Shown: positions 53,378 to 63,810 of the stretch, piece after piece | Position numbering within the stretch: the first letter of the stretch is position 1 | Layout of the letters: each line of letters begins with the position of its first letter | Assembly: GCA_036365145.1 (NCBI GenBank) | Contig: JAEOAD010000025.1 | Span: 29,273,001 to 29,337,000, forward strand | DNA: 64,000 bases | Direction: 5' to 3' | Origin: Orientallactaga sibirica | Taxonomy: Eukaryota > Chordata > Mammalia > Rodentia > Dipodidae | The notes under the pieces: model-generated | Seen by the model: the letters and a program-made list of their open reading frames with translations, nothing else | Databases searched by the model: none | What the model was told of the DNA's origin: nothing | Translations under genes and position numbers: made by a program

Positions 53378-54084
53378 TCACTTTCTTTTCTGAACAGCAC
53401 CTTCCAGCACTTTCTCTAAGAAGGGAAAAGACATAGGCTGTTCTGCTCTTTGGCAAAGACCGACACTGAGTAGAGAAGTGGATTGGCAAACAGCTCACAC
53501 CTCCGAAGGAGGTTTTCTGATGTGGTGGAGAGACTTCCAAAGGGGTCAAGTGTGCGGCCTCGGGCACTTACGTTCACACCCGGGAGAAGGCAGCTGCTTC
53601 CTCTTCGTGGGCGGGGAAAGTCAGGAAGCCATGACTCAGCAGGGTCTGAGTGCTCCAACGTGATGCTGATTCAGAACTCAGGAGAGGAGATGCGGAATAG
53701 AGAGGGCAGGGGCCAAGGAAGGCAGCGTCATCAGGGAAGGAGAAGTGAGAACATTTATTTGAGGAGCACTTTTTTTTTTTTTTTTTTTTTTTTTGCCAAG
53801 TTTCAGAAGCAGAGACAAGCAATGTTCATGTTTGAGACATGATAAGAAAACTGCCCGAGATAGAGTGTGGGCTCTAGCTAACACGCAGCAGGGGGGTGAT
53901 TAGGAAAAGCCGAGAAAAGAAAGGGGATTAGCAAAGAAGGCCTGTGCCCTCGGAGGTGTTTCCTTCTCTGCATCTCCAGACCGCCCGGGTCTCAAGGCAA
54001 AGTCTTCGGGTGTTTCCTGGTACACTCTACCCCTGCCCATGCCCGTGCTCCCTCTGCACAATCATGCCGGCACTTCTAGCAGAC
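53378..54084. other. Unique part of the 3.16-kb unit
   Basis: A poly(T) run lies at about 53769-53794. The ORFs here (up to 119 codons) recur in copy 2 with frame changes at the T run, so they are not conserved coding sequence. Confidence 0.5.
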
Positions 54085-54205
54085 GCCGCTTGCAAAGGGC
54101 TTGCTGTGTACCAGGCATCACTTGTGTTTCCTCTTTTGGTCTTTGGAACTATTAAGAGACACATACCTGAGAAACGGAGGCAGAGTGGAGAGCAGGTGGG
54201 AGAGA
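54085..54205 (+). mobile_element. MIR element (copy 1)
   Basis: gggcttgctgtgtaccaggc atcac ... cctgagaaacggaggcagag is sense MIR; its counterpart is at 57242-57365. Confidence 0.65.
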
Positions 54206-54373
54206 CTGGGTAAGCTGGCCTCCTGAGTCTGGAGCCTGGCTTGCTGGACTCTAGACCTCCTCACCCTCGCCTGCAGGGGCTTCCCATGTGGGAAGGACCA
54301 CACGCAGGGTCAGCTGTATAATTTTTGGAGCCCAGTGCAAAATGAAAAGGTGAGCCCTTTGTTCAGAACTTAA

Positions 54374-54557
54374 GAATCTGGCCAGGTGTGGTGGCACATA
54401 TCTTTAATCCCAGCACTTTGCAGGGCAGAGGTAGGAAGATCACTGTGAGTTCAAGGCCACCCTGAGACTACATAGTGAATTTTAGTCAGGTCAGCTTGGG
54501 CTAGAGAGAGACCCTACCTCAAAAAAAAAAAAAAAAAGAGAGAGAGAGAGAGAGAGG
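54374..54557 (+). mobile_element. B1-type SINE and (GA)n (copy 1)
   Basis: gccaggtgtggtggcacata, with an extra ttagtcagg before tcagcttggg; tail A17 then (GA)n. Confidence 0.88.
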
Positions 54558-54601
54558 AGGGAGGAGGAAAAAAAAAAGAAAAAGAAAAAAGAATTTGAAG
54601 G

Positions 54602-54985
54602 GCTGGGGAGATAGATGGTTCAGTGGTTAAAGCACTTGCTTGGAAAGGCCTGGTGGCCTGGGTTTGATTTCCCAGCACACACTGTTTTTGTTTTGTTTTG
54701 TTTTTTTCGAGGTAGGGTCTCACTGTAGCCCAAGCTGACCTGGACTTCACTATGGAGTCTCAGGGTAGCCTTGAACTCACGGTGATCCTCCTACCTCTGC
54801 CTCCCGAGTGCTGGGATTAAAAAGGCGTGCGCCACCACGCCCGGCTCCCAGCACACACGTAAAGCAGATGTACAAAGTGGCATATGCATTTGGAGTTTGT
54901 TTGCAGTGGCACGAAGCCCTGGCAGCCCATACTCTCTCTCTCTCCTTTTGCTTGCTTGCTTGCAAATAAATGCAATGAAAAAAAA
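54602..54985 (+). mobile_element. tRNA-derived SINE split by an antisense B1 (copy 1)
   Basis: The sense tRNA-SINE head (54602-54682) and body/tail (54847-54985) flank an antisense B1 (54683-54846). The 12-bp target duplication cccagcacacac is at 54671-54682 and 54847-54858. Confidence 0.93.
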
Positions 54986-55011
54986 TATATATATTACAAA
55001 TTTATTATTAT

Positions 55012-55157
55012 TGTTTTGGTTTTTAGGTAGGGTCTCACTGTAGCCCAGGCTGACCTGGAATTCACTATGTAGTCTCAGGAGGCCTCAAACTCTCAGTGAT
55101 CCTCCTACCTCTGCCTCCTGAGTGCTAGGATTAAAGGCGTGCGCCACCACGCCTAGC
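55012..55157 (-). mobile_element. B1-type SINE (copy 1)
   Basis: ggtttttaggtagggtctca; the consensus cga is missing here but present in copy 2 (58180-58190). Confidence 0.9.
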
Positions 55158-55183
55158 AAAAATATTTTTAAATATTTTATTTT

Positions 55184-55427
55184 GGGCTGGAGAGATGGCT
55201 TAGTGGGCAGGCGCCTGCCTGCTAAGCCTAAGAACATCAGTTCCAATCTCCAGGTCAGATGCAAAGTGACGCAGTGGGCACAATGCCGCCCCTTGCCCAC
55301 AAGGGGCACACATCTGGATTTTCGTTCACAGCAGCTGAGACACTGCTGGCGCGCCCATCTCTATTTGTCTTCCTCTCTCCTCTCTCTCTGTGTCTCTTTC
55401 CAAAATAAAAATATAATAAAAATTTTT
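55184..55427 (+). mobile_element. tRNA-derived SINE, long variant (copy 1)
   Basis: gggctggagagatggcttag, with the extra gatgcaaagtgacgcagtgg gcacaatgccgcc block. Confidence 0.88.
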
Positions 55428-55570
55428 AAAAATTTATTTATTGATTGATTAGAGACAGAGAGAGAGAGTGAGAATGGGCGCACCAGGGCCTTTAGCTACT
55501 GCAAACAATTCCAGATGCATGTGCCATCATGTGCATCTGGCTTACATGGGACCTGGAGAATTGAACATGG
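55428..55570 (-). mobile_element. tRNA-derived SINE cut by the duplication junction
   Basis: The antisense body stops at gaattgaacatgg, where the second unit begins; the intact counterpart runs 58598-58790. Confidence 0.9.
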
Positions 55571-56000
55571 GTCCTGCAAGTGTGGCTGTAATTATTCAGA
55601 TTGTCTAATGCGTACATGAAACTGCTGAGGAAATATTGGGACGGGGAGACCCTCTGCTCTCCTTCTGCTGAATGCTGGGAAAAATTGGACAGGGCCCTGG
55701 ATGAAAGAGCTCTGCAAATTATGTTCTAGAACTTGTCGGTTTGCTTAAGTCAAATTCCATTTTCCTTCAACTCTAAGTAGGCATCTTGGAGGGGTTACTA
55801 TATAAATGCCCTGAGGTGTGTCCACACCATCCCCAATATTGAGAACTCGAATCAGGGAAACTGAGTCATGGAACAATTCCTGGCTCAGGCCGCCTACCAT
55901 GTGGGCAGTGGAGCTGTAGTTCAGATGCTGGCTGTGAACCCATGACACATCCTCACCCATGCTGCTGCCCAGGACAGAGTAGAGCTGGGAAAGATGATCC

Positions 56001-56262
56001 TGCCTGTGTGGGGCTCATACCTGTCACCCCAGCTCTCAAGGTTGAGGGTGACCATTGTGAATTCAAGGCCGCCTGAGCTACAGAGTGAGTTCTAGATCAG
56101 TTTGGGCTAGAGTGAGACCCTGCCTCAAAAACCGAACAGGGCTGGAAGCTATGGCTCAGCGGTTAAGGCGCTTGCCTGTGAGGCCTAAGGACCCAGGTTT
56201 GATTCCCCAGTACCTACATAAAGCCAGATGTACAAGGTGGCACATACATCTGAGTTTGTTTA
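56001..56262 (+). mobile_element. B1-like SINE and truncated tRNA-SINE (copy 2)
   Basis: Matches 52843-53107 apart from the loss of one g (tctgagtttg). Confidence 0.8.
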
Positions 56263-56365
56263 GAAAGAAAACAAAAGGAAAAACAAAACAAAATCCACCC
56301 CCTGAAGCCCACCAACGTTTGTTAAATGAATCATCTTGCAGTTTTCTGAAGCCATGTCCCCATGG

Positions 56366-56532
56366 TTTTTTTTTGTTGTTTGTTTTTTGTTTGTTTGTTT
56401 TTGTTTTTGAGTTGGGGTGGTCTTGATTTCTAGCCCAGGCTAAGCTGGAATTAACTATGTAGCCTCAGGGTGGCCTCCAACTCACTGATCCTCCTACCTC
56501 TGTGCTGGGATTAAAGGCCACCACGCCCGGCC
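56366..56532 (-). mobile_element. B1-type SINE, decayed (copy 2)
   Basis: gttggggtggtc here against gttggggggtggtc in copy 1. Confidence 0.8.
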
Positions 56533-56918
56533 TCACTTTCTTTTCTGAACAGCACCTTCCAGCACTTTCTCTAAGAAGGGAAAAGACATAGGCTGTTCTG
56601 CTCTTTGGCAAAGACCGACACTGAGTAGAGAAGTGGATTGGCAAACAGCTCACACCTCCGAAGGAGGTTTTCTGATGTGGTGGAGAGACTTCCAAAGGGG
56701 GTCAAGTGTGCGGCCTCGGGCACTTACGTTCACACCCGGGAGAAGGCAGCTGCTTCCTCTTCGTGGGCGGGGAAAGTCAGGAAGCCATGACTCAGCAGGG
56801 TCTGAGTGCTCCAACGTGATGCTGATTCAGAACTCAGGAGAGGAGATGCGGAATAGAGAGGGCAGGGGCCAAGGAAGGCAGCGTCATCAGGGAAGGAGAA
56901 GTGAGAACATTTATTTGA

Positions 56919-56958
<40 letters not shown>

Positions 56959-57241
56959 CAAGTTTCAGAAGCAGAGACAAGCAATGTTCATGTTTGAGAC
57001 ATGATAAGAAAACTGCCCGAGATAGAGTGTGGGCTCTAGCTAACACGCAGCAGGGGGGTGATTAGGAAAAGCCGAGAAAAGAAAGGGGATTAGCAAAGAA
57101 GGCCTGTGCCCTCGGAGGTGTTTCCTTCTCTGCATCTCCAGACCGCCCGGGTCTCAAGGCAAAGTCTTCGGTGTTTCCTGGTACACTCTACCCCTGCCCA
57201 TGCCCGTGCTCCCTCTGCACAATCATGCCGGCACTTCTAGC

Positions 57242-57365
57242 AGACGCCGCTTGCAAAGGGCTTGCTGTGTACCAGGCATCACTTGTGTTTCCTCTTTTGG
57301 TCTTTGGAACTATTAAGAGACACATACCTGAGAAACGGAGGCAGAGTGGAGAGCAGGTGGGAGAG
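57242..57365 (+). mobile_element. MIR element (copy 2)
   Basis: Identical by eye to the copy 1 element. Confidence 0.65.
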
Positions 57366-57538
57366 ACTGGGTAAGCTGGCCTCCTGAGTCTGGAGCCTGG
57401 CTTGCTGGACTCTAGACCTCCTCACCCCGCCTGCAGGGGCTTCCCATGTGGGAAGGACCACACGCAGGGTCAGCTGTATAATTTTTGGAGCCCAGTGCAA
57501 AATGAAAAGGTGAGCCCTTTGTTCAGAACTTAAGAATC

Positions 57539-57730
57539 TGGCCAGGTGTGGTGGCACATATCTTTAATCCCAGCACTTTGCAGGGCAGAGGTAGGAAGAT
57601 CACTGTGAGTTCAAGGCCACCCTGAGACTACATAGTGAATTTTAGTCAGGTCAGCTTGGGCTAGAGAGAGACCCTACCTCAAAAAAAAAAAAAAAAAGAG
57701 AGAGAGAGAGAGAGAGGGAGGGAGGGAGGG
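57539..57730 (+). mobile_element. B1-type SINE and (GA)n/(GGGA)n (copy 2)
   Basis: Body as in copy 1; the purine tail has become gggagggagggaggg. Confidence 0.88.
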
Positions 57731-57766
57731 AAAGAAAAAAAAGAAAAAGAAAAAAGAATTTGAAGG

Positions 57767-58147
57767 GCTGGGGAGATAGATGGTTCAGTGGTTAAAGCAC
57801 TTGCTTGGAAAGGCCTGGTGGCCTGGGTTTGATTTCCCAGCACACACTGTTTTTGTTTTGTTTTGTTTTTTTCGAGGTAGGGTCTCACTGTAGCCCAAGC
57901 TGACCTGGACTTCACTATGGAGTCTCAGGGTAGCCTTGAACTCACGGTGATCCTCCTACCTCTGCCTCCCGAGTGCTGGGATTAAAAAGGCGTGCGCCAC
58001 CACGCCCGGCTCCCAGCACACACGTAAAGCAGATGTACAAAGTGGCATATGCATTTGGAGTTTGTTTGCAGTGGCACAAAGCCCTGGCAGCCCATACTCT
58101 CTCTCTCTCCTTTTGCTTGCTTGCTTGCAAATAAATGCAATGAAAAA
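57767..58147 (+). mobile_element. tRNA-derived SINE split by an antisense B1 (copy 2)
   Basis: The same nested structure and the same cccagcacacac duplication as in copy 1, so the nesting predates the tandem duplication. Confidence 0.92.
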
Positions 58148-58164
58148 ATATATATATTACAAAT

Positions 58165-58326
58165 TTATTATTATTGTTTTGGTTTTTCGAGGTAGGGTCT
58201 CACTGTAGCCCAGGCTGACCTGGAATTCACTATGTAGTCTCAGGGAGGCCTCAAACTCTCAGTGATCCTCCTACCTCTGCCTCCTGAGTGCTAGGATTAA
58301 AGGCGTGCGCCACCACGCCTAGCAAA
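58165..58326 (-). mobile_element. B1-type SINE (copy 2)
   Basis: The consensus start cgaggtagggtctcactgta is intact. Confidence 0.92.
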
Positions 58327-58349
58327 AATATTTTTTTAAATATTTTATT

Positions 58350-58597
58350 TTGGGCTGGAGAGATGGCTTAGTGGGCAGGCGCCTGCCTGCTAAGCCTAAG
58401 AACATCAGTTCCAATCTCCAGGTCAGATGCAAAGTGACGCAAGGGCACAATGCCGCCCTTGCCCACAAGGGGGCACACATCTGGATTTCGTTCACAGCAG
58501 CTGAGACACTGCTGGCGCGCCCATCTCTATTTGTCTTCCTCTCCCTCTCTCTCTGTGTCTCTTTCCAAAATAAAAATATAATAAAAATTTTTTAAAA
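58350..58597 (+). mobile_element. tRNA-derived SINE, long variant (copy 2)
   Basis: The extra block reads gcaaagtgacgcaagggcac aatgccgcccttgcccac. Confidence 0.88.
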
Positions 58598-58790
58598 ATT
58601 TATTTATTGATTGATTAGAGACAGAGAGAGAGAGTGAGAATGGGCGCACCAGGGCCTTTAGCTACTGCAAACGAATTCCAGATGCATGTGCCATCATGTG
58701 CATCTGGCTTACATGGGACCTGGAGAATTGAACATGGGTCCTTAGGCTTCACAGGCATGTGCCTTAACCGCTAAGCCATCTCTCTAACCC
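58598..58790 (-). mobile_element. tRNA-derived SINE, intact
   Basis: (ATTT)n/GA tail through ccgctaagccatctctctaaccc; it spans the right edge of the duplicated unit. Confidence 0.92.
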
Positions 58791-58816
58791 AAAAATATTT
58801 AAAAAAATTTCCAGAC

Positions 58817-58970
58817 ATGCCGGGCGTGGTGACACACGCCTTTAATCCCAGCACTTGGGAGGGAGAAGTAGGAGGATCGCCGTGAGTTCGAGGCCACCCT
58901 GAGACTACATAGTGAATTCCAGGCCAGCCTGGACCATAGTGAGACCCTACCTGGAAAAAAAAAAAAAAGA
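58817..58970 (+). mobile_element. B1-type SINE, close to consensus
   Basis: gccgggcgtggtgacacacg; 14-A tail. Confidence 0.92.
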
Positions 58971-59380
58971 ATTCAAGGCAGTTGCTGTAAGGGGCGATCT
59001 GCACGATTATAGGGTTGTCAGCCCAGGCAGATGGGTCTGGTCACACGAGCTCCTGCAGGGACAGTGCGGGTCAGACACAAGGCTTTGACATTATCCATAG
59101 CTAGTTCTTTATGTCCTCCTGCCCTGCTCTTCCCCTCCACCTCTCATTTAGGGAGGCATGGTGGGAGGAAGGGAAAGCAGTGTGAAGCAAAGCCCGCTCA
59201 GGACGCCCCGTCCTCGGAGGATCTTCAGCTCCTGGAAGCCCAGGTACAAACTCTCTTCGCATGGGGCTGAGGCCGTGTCCGTGCCCGCACTGGCACAGAC
59301 AGGCATGGGCCGGAGATGTGAACAGGCAGTGTAACCTGGGGGCTCCTGGCTTGGGGGCCGGCGGGCGTCTCTATTCAGCT
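58971..59380. other. Unique sequence
   Basis: No feature was recognised. Confidence 0.4.
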
Positions 59381-59520
59381 AATGAGTGAGTACTGACTGA
59401 GTGCTGGCACGCTGCTGACTGAGGGGGAGCACCAGTGAGTAAGGGGAGTCTTGAGGTTCTTGCCCTCAAGGAAGTTTACATTCTGATGGGAGATAAGTAA
59501 ACAACAAATAATTAGGAGAC
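59381..59520 (+). mobile_element. Ancient mammalian repeat trace
   Basis: gagtgagtactgactgagtg and ccctcaaggaagtttacatt ctgatgggagataagtaaac have the wording of a widespread old repeat; the family is not assigned. Confidence 0.4.
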
Positions 59521-59867
59521 CAAGCCAAACAACAAACAGACGTCACCAACGCTACTTGCCATGTGCTGTTGTTATGTTAGGTGGAGGAGCCAGGGTCGAG
59601 CTGAGTCCGAGCTGTGTTCACCTCAGAGTGGTGCTTGGGTGCTTCTGTGAGGCACTGAGTGGCCAGAAGGAATTGGAAAGTGGGAGGGAACTGCACAGTG
59701 TGGAGGAGGTGTGTGGACTGTGTGGGAATCTTGACAAAGCAGGAGGGAGGCACGGGGAGGGGTGACTGTGGGAGCCTGACTGGTGTCCAGGTGGGTTGAG
59801 CGTGGGTAGGTGATGGCAGAAGAGAGAAGTCTGCACTTAGACTGGAGTTTAGATCTGTCTCTGTAGA
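59521..59867. other. Unique sequence
   Basis: No feature was recognised. Confidence 0.4.
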
Positions 59868-59975
59868 AGGAGCTGCCTGATCCTGGCCACTGTTTAGCCT
59901 TTCTGAGGCTCGCTTTCCTCACCCTATAAACATAACTGCTATCAGGATTGCTCTAAGGCGTAACTGCTGCTCTAT
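59868..59975 (-). mobile_element. MIR element
   Basis: gcctttctgaggctcgcttt cctcaccctataaacataac is antisense MIR. Confidence 0.6.
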
Positions 59976-59989
59976 GGCAATCAACGCAG

Positions 59990-60079
59990 AGGAGCCAGAC
60001 ACAGGGTGGTGAATTCAACGTCAGCTTAGGCTATATGAGACCCTATCTCAACAACAACAACAACAACAAAACAAAAAAC
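59990..60079 (+). mobile_element. B1 3' half
   Basis: ggtgaattcaacgtcagctt aggctatatgagaccctatc, then (CAA)n. Confidence 0.65.
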
Positions 60080-60284
60080 AGGGCTGGAGAGATGGCTCAG
60101 AGGTTAAGGCACATGCCTACAATGCCTAAAGACCCAGGTTCAATTCCCCAGTACCCCAGTAAAGCCAGATGCACAAATTGGCACATGTGTCTGGAGTTCA
60201 TTTGAGGTGGCTGGAGGCCCTAGCGTGCCCATTCTTTCTCTCTGTCTCTCTCTGCTTGCTAATGAATAAATAGATTTAAAAAAA
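60080..60284 (+). mobile_element. tRNA-derived SINE
   Basis: gggctggagagatggctcag through gaataaatagattt. Confidence 0.9.
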
Positions 60285-60421
60285 ACAAACAAACCAACAA
60301 CAAAAATTAGGGTTAGGTATTGTTGCTGTTATTATTTTGAGCATTGAAAAAGTAGATATTGTTAGGAAATAGAAAAAGACTCCTGAAAGAGAGGGGACCC
60401 TAAAAGAAAGAGAGAAGGGAA

Positions 60422-60556
60422 AGTGGGCGGTGGTGGCGCACGCCTTTAAACCCAGCACTTAGGAGGATTGCCATGAGTTCGAGGCCATGAGATGACAGAG
60501 TGAGTTCCAAGTCAGTGTGAGCTACAGTGAGACCCTATGTCACAAAAACAAAACAG
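60422..60556 (+). mobile_element. B1-type SINE, internally deleted
   Basis: gtgggcggtggtggcgcacg; the cgggaggcagaggta segment is shortened. Confidence 0.82.
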
Positions 60557-60629
60557 AGGGCGGGGGGGTTGCCAATGTTAATTTTGAAGTTGAAGTTGCA
60601 TGGGTGAGTAGGTTATGAAAACATGGTGT

Positions 60630-60850
60630 TGCATCAACTCTTGGCTCCAGATCTTATTTGCTGGGCCAGCTTGGACACTTTGTTAACTTCCCAAGCCTCA
60701 GTTTCTTCATCTGAAAATAGGGGTGATAATGTCACCTCCCTTGTAGGGGGTTTGCAAGGATGAAGTGGCATGGCGCATATAAGACACTCGGGCCGGGGCT
60801 TGGTGCATAACCAGTGCTCATGGGTGTGGCTATCGTCATAGTTAATCTCA
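60630..60850 (-). mobile_element. MIR element, well preserved
   Basis: cttcccaagcctcagtttct tcatctgaaaataggggtga taatgtcacctccc is the antisense MIR core; it extends to cataaccagtgctca. Confidence 0.75.
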
Positions 60851-63128
60851 AACCCTGCAAGGCCAGGGAACGTGAGCAAGGCCACCCCGCCAGCAGCTGC
60901 AGAGCCAGCCCTTCATCCCTCCAGGAAGGACAGACGGACAGCGCAGCCTTTCCTGCTCAGACGTTAGAGCCACTGCTCTCATGACCACAGCCCCTGTGCT
61001 TCCAGAACAGCCCTCATTAGGGGCCGGCTGTGCTGTGGTAGCTCCGTCCAGGGCAGGGTGGTTGTCCCACTCAGCGCTTGTGAACCAACCCGACTTCAAC
61101 CAGCTCCTGGAAGGTGCTGGGGAATGTGTGGTGGTTGGAATTGCAGGGAGGCCGTCTGGGCCAGGACTCACGGTATCCACCATCGCAGGCCACATGGAGG
61201 TCTCGGCCCGGGGTGATGGGGAGGACAGTGGGCCGAGATCGGGAGAGGCTCGGGTTAGAGAAAAATGTGCAGGAAGGGACGATGTGAAGGTGAGGCTCAG
61301 ACAGGTTCTGATGGGGAGACAGAACTATTTCATTTAGGATTCTACGCAGTGAAAGGCCACTTGTCGCTCCTCCACCCCTTCTCCTTGGACTGGCTCCTGA
61401 CCTGACATCCAGGTCCCTGTCCTGGACTTGCTCCTAATGAAAAGAGACAGGAACTCAGCGTTTAGAAAACTTGCACAACCACCTGTGAATGTTAGGCAGT
61501 GAGAAAAGTGGCCACTGGCAGGGGATGGGACCAGCAGGCTGGGAGCGGCCAGGCCACGAGGGCTTTGTGGAGGACATGGAGCCCCTGGGCTGAACAGGTA
61601 GGGTGGGGCCAGGACTGCTTTGTGGAAGAGGCAGAGCCCTGGGGTGAGAGTGTGGGGCGTAGTCAGGCTGGGAGGGGCAGGAGCTGTGAAGCAGAGAGGA
61701 AAATGGGGTGGGGGCTATGCACTGTGGGGTAGCTGAGGCTTGCTGCCCTTGACTGGACTCCAGAAGTGTGGGAGAAACACCATCAGAGCGTGTTGTGAGG
61801 GCCCGGAATCAGGGCTCTAGGGCAAGAATGACCATTTTAATTCCCGGCGCCATTCCACAGCCCAGCTGGGCTTCACTGCCGCCACGTGGATGCCTTTTTC
61901 CTCTCTCCTTCCCACCCCACTGGGCAGTAGGGAGGAGGGACCAGTTTCCAGCACAGGAGCTCAGAACCACCTGCCTTTCTCTTCTCTTGTGCTGACTCCA
62001 TCCCTTCCTCCTGGGTGGGCAATGTGTTCCCTTGGCCTCTCTTGGGTCTCCCAGCCGCCTTCCTCCCCCACAAGTTGGCAGCACTCCTGGCCCCTGGGAG
62101 CAGGCTGACAGCTGTAAAACCTGGACGAGCAGAAAAGCTGAGGGGACCTTGGAGCCTACAGCTCTCCTGGGAGGTACGGCAGCCATAGGCCTTCCCCCAG
62201 TGCCCCCTCAACCCTGCCGCCTGCCCCTAGCCTCCCTGCCTCTAGGACCTGGACAGAGAATGGGCAGCTCCTGGGGTTTCCCCAGCCCGCAGCAACAGGA
62301 AGGGGAAGCCTGCTTCTTGGCTGCCTTCCAGGCACTAAGCCAGACTAAAGTTCAGGGGAGGAGCCTGTTGGGGACTCCCTTGACCTACTCATCGGTATTT
62401 GGGGGCTCCAGTTCTAGAGCAAGGTCAAGTTTGGGGAAGGAGCCAGGAGAGGGGTGGGAACTGGAAGGCAGCACCCCATCCCCGTGTCTGCCTTTTGCAT
62501 TCGCCAGAGCCAGTCGCCAGGTGGTTTGGAGCTCTCTGGACGGTCTCTTTCCTGAGCTGGGCTCGTGCGTGGGTGTGGGTTGAACACAACGTGTCTGCAT
62601 CTTGGGGGCTGATAAGTGACTGGCAGGCCTGCCCTCCCAGCATCATCAGGATCTCGTTTATGGCTCGGGGGGGGGGTGTTGGCACAGTCCACATGTGGTT
62701 CAATCCTCATATATCAGGGGCAGGAGGCGAGGGTATCCTGGAGGGTGGTCATCGTCTTCAGTGCCTCAGTTTCCCTTTCCCAGAGGCTGTTGCTGTTGAA
62801 GGGACGGTCCTGTTGCGGGAAAGGCCTTGCAGTCCACACGGGCTCTTCTCTCTCAAGTGTCTCCAGGGTCCTCACCACCCCACCTTTCCAGGTCCTCCAA
62901 ATGAGCCTCTGGGGACCCTCAGGCAGCAGAAACACAACAGGGAAAGAGCAAGCCCCTGGGGAGACCGGGGCAGACAACACTGGTGACTGTGCACATTCCC
63001 TGCCAGCAAGCCACCATCCCCTCCCCAGACCCCTGTGGCCTCTGGCTCTGAACACCTGGCCCGGGTCTCCTTCTTAAAGGCAAAGATCCCCCACTGTCAA
63101 CCCTGAAGCAGAAGGAAGAAAGAGAAAC
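60851..63128. other. Unique sequence, GC-moderate, no gene supported
   Basis: It is SINE-free for 2.3 kb. A purine-rich GT/GA patch (61500-61735) and a G9 run (62669-62677) are visible. ORFs up to 195 codons overlap on both strands, lack recognised domains and show no consistent splice context. Confidence 0.5.
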
Positions 63129-63285
63129 TAGCTGGGTGTGGTGGTGCACGCCTTTAATCCCAGTACTCGGGAGGCAGAGATAGGAGGATCGCTGTGAGTT
63201 CGAAGCCAGCCTCAAACTACATAATGAATTCCAGGTCAGCCTGGGATAGAGTGAGACCCTACCTCGAAACCACTTCCCCCCCAAA
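63129..63285 (+). mobile_element. B1-type SINE
   Basis: gctgggtgtggtggtgcacg through gaccctacctcgaaacc. Confidence 0.9.
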
Positions 63286-63311
63286 TAAGGAGAAACCGAG
63301 GCAAAGTGAGA

Positions 63312-63449
63312 AGAGTGAGTGGGAGGCCGAGGCCGGGCGCGCTGGGGTCGGCATCCTGGCTCATGGGGCCGGGCGGAGCCAAGAGCCTGCGGTGTCTGCG
63401 GATGAAGCAGCTGCGCGGCGCCAGCGCCCCCTGCCGAAAACGCTGCCGA
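63312..63449 (+). promoter_or_regulatory. Small CpG-rich patch, possible first exon
   Basis: Dense CpG (gccgaggccgggcgcgctgg, ctgcgcggcgccagcg) outside any SINE. On the plus strand it ends at gacgccca|gtgagtgac, a strong donor. An ATG at 63364 is open to that donor. No promoter element or conserved protein is recognised. Confidence 0.3.
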
Positions 63450-63619
63450 CGCCCAGTGAGTGACAGTGTAGATCAAGCCAAGAAAACAAGATGCCACTGG
63501 CCAGCGACATACGGGTGAGAAAGTCCTAGCTATCCAGCGCCCATCGGAATGTAACTAGCCAGGCACCATACTGTCCCCAGTGTGCACCAAAGACTTTCAC
63601 AGTAGACGATTACATGTCT

Positions 63620-63810
63620 CGGTGCTGGGATTAAAGGCGTGTGCCACCATGCCCAGATTGTTTTGTTTTTTTGAGGTAGGGTTTCACTCTAGTCCAGGCT
63701 GACCTGCAACTCACTCTGTATTCCCAGGCTGGCCTTGAACTCATAGTGATCCTCTTATCTCTGCCTTCTGAGTGCTGGGGTTAAAGGCCTGCGCCACCAC
63801 GCTGGCTCAG
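63620..63810 (-). mobile_element. B1 stub followed by a B1-type SINE
   Basis: A 3' stub (gctgggattaaaggcgtgtg, 63623-63657) and then a full antisense copy (63658-63808). Confidence 0.85.

Larger units (their letters stand above)
52413..55570. repeat. 3.16-kb tandem duplication, copy 1
   Basis: A direct repeat of the interval recurring at 55571-58741. Contents: unique 52413-52842; B1(+) 52843-52980; truncated tRNA-SINE(+) 52981-53107; B1(-) 53210-53377; unique 53378-54084 with T24 near 53769; MIR(+) 54085-54205; B1(+) 54374-54540; nested tRNA-SINE/B1 54602-54985; B1(-) 55012-55157; tRNA-SINE(+) 55184-55427; and tRNA-SINE(-) cut at the junction. Confidence 0.95.
55571..58741. repeat. 3.16-kb tandem duplication, copy 2
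   Basis: Same order as copy 1: B1(+) 56001-56138; tRNA-SINE(+) 56139-56262; B1(-) 56366-56532; poly(T) 56928-56956; MIR(+) 57242-57365; B1(+) 57539-57700; nested unit 57767-58147; B1(-) 58165-58326; tRNA-SINE(+) 58350-58595; tRNA-SINE(-) continuing past the repeat edge to 58790. Differences from copy 1 are mostly 1-3 base indels in runs. Confidence 0.95.

Noticed and set aside
53483..57004. Paired ORFs of 119-123 codons in the two copies of the 3.16-kb unit
   Set aside because: Their similarity comes from the duplication itself; reading frames shift at the poly(T) run and at single-base indels, so no coding constraint is visible.
61873..62986. ORFs of up to 195 codons at 61.9-63.0 kb on both strands
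   Set aside because: Several frames are open at once in GC-moderate DNA; no recognisable family, no consistent start or splice sites.
980..63810. Direct-repeat arrays that might suggest CRISPR or a tandem gene family
   Set aside because: All repeated units trace to dispersed B1 and tRNA-derived SINEs, microsatellites or the two tandem duplications; this is eukaryotic DNA.
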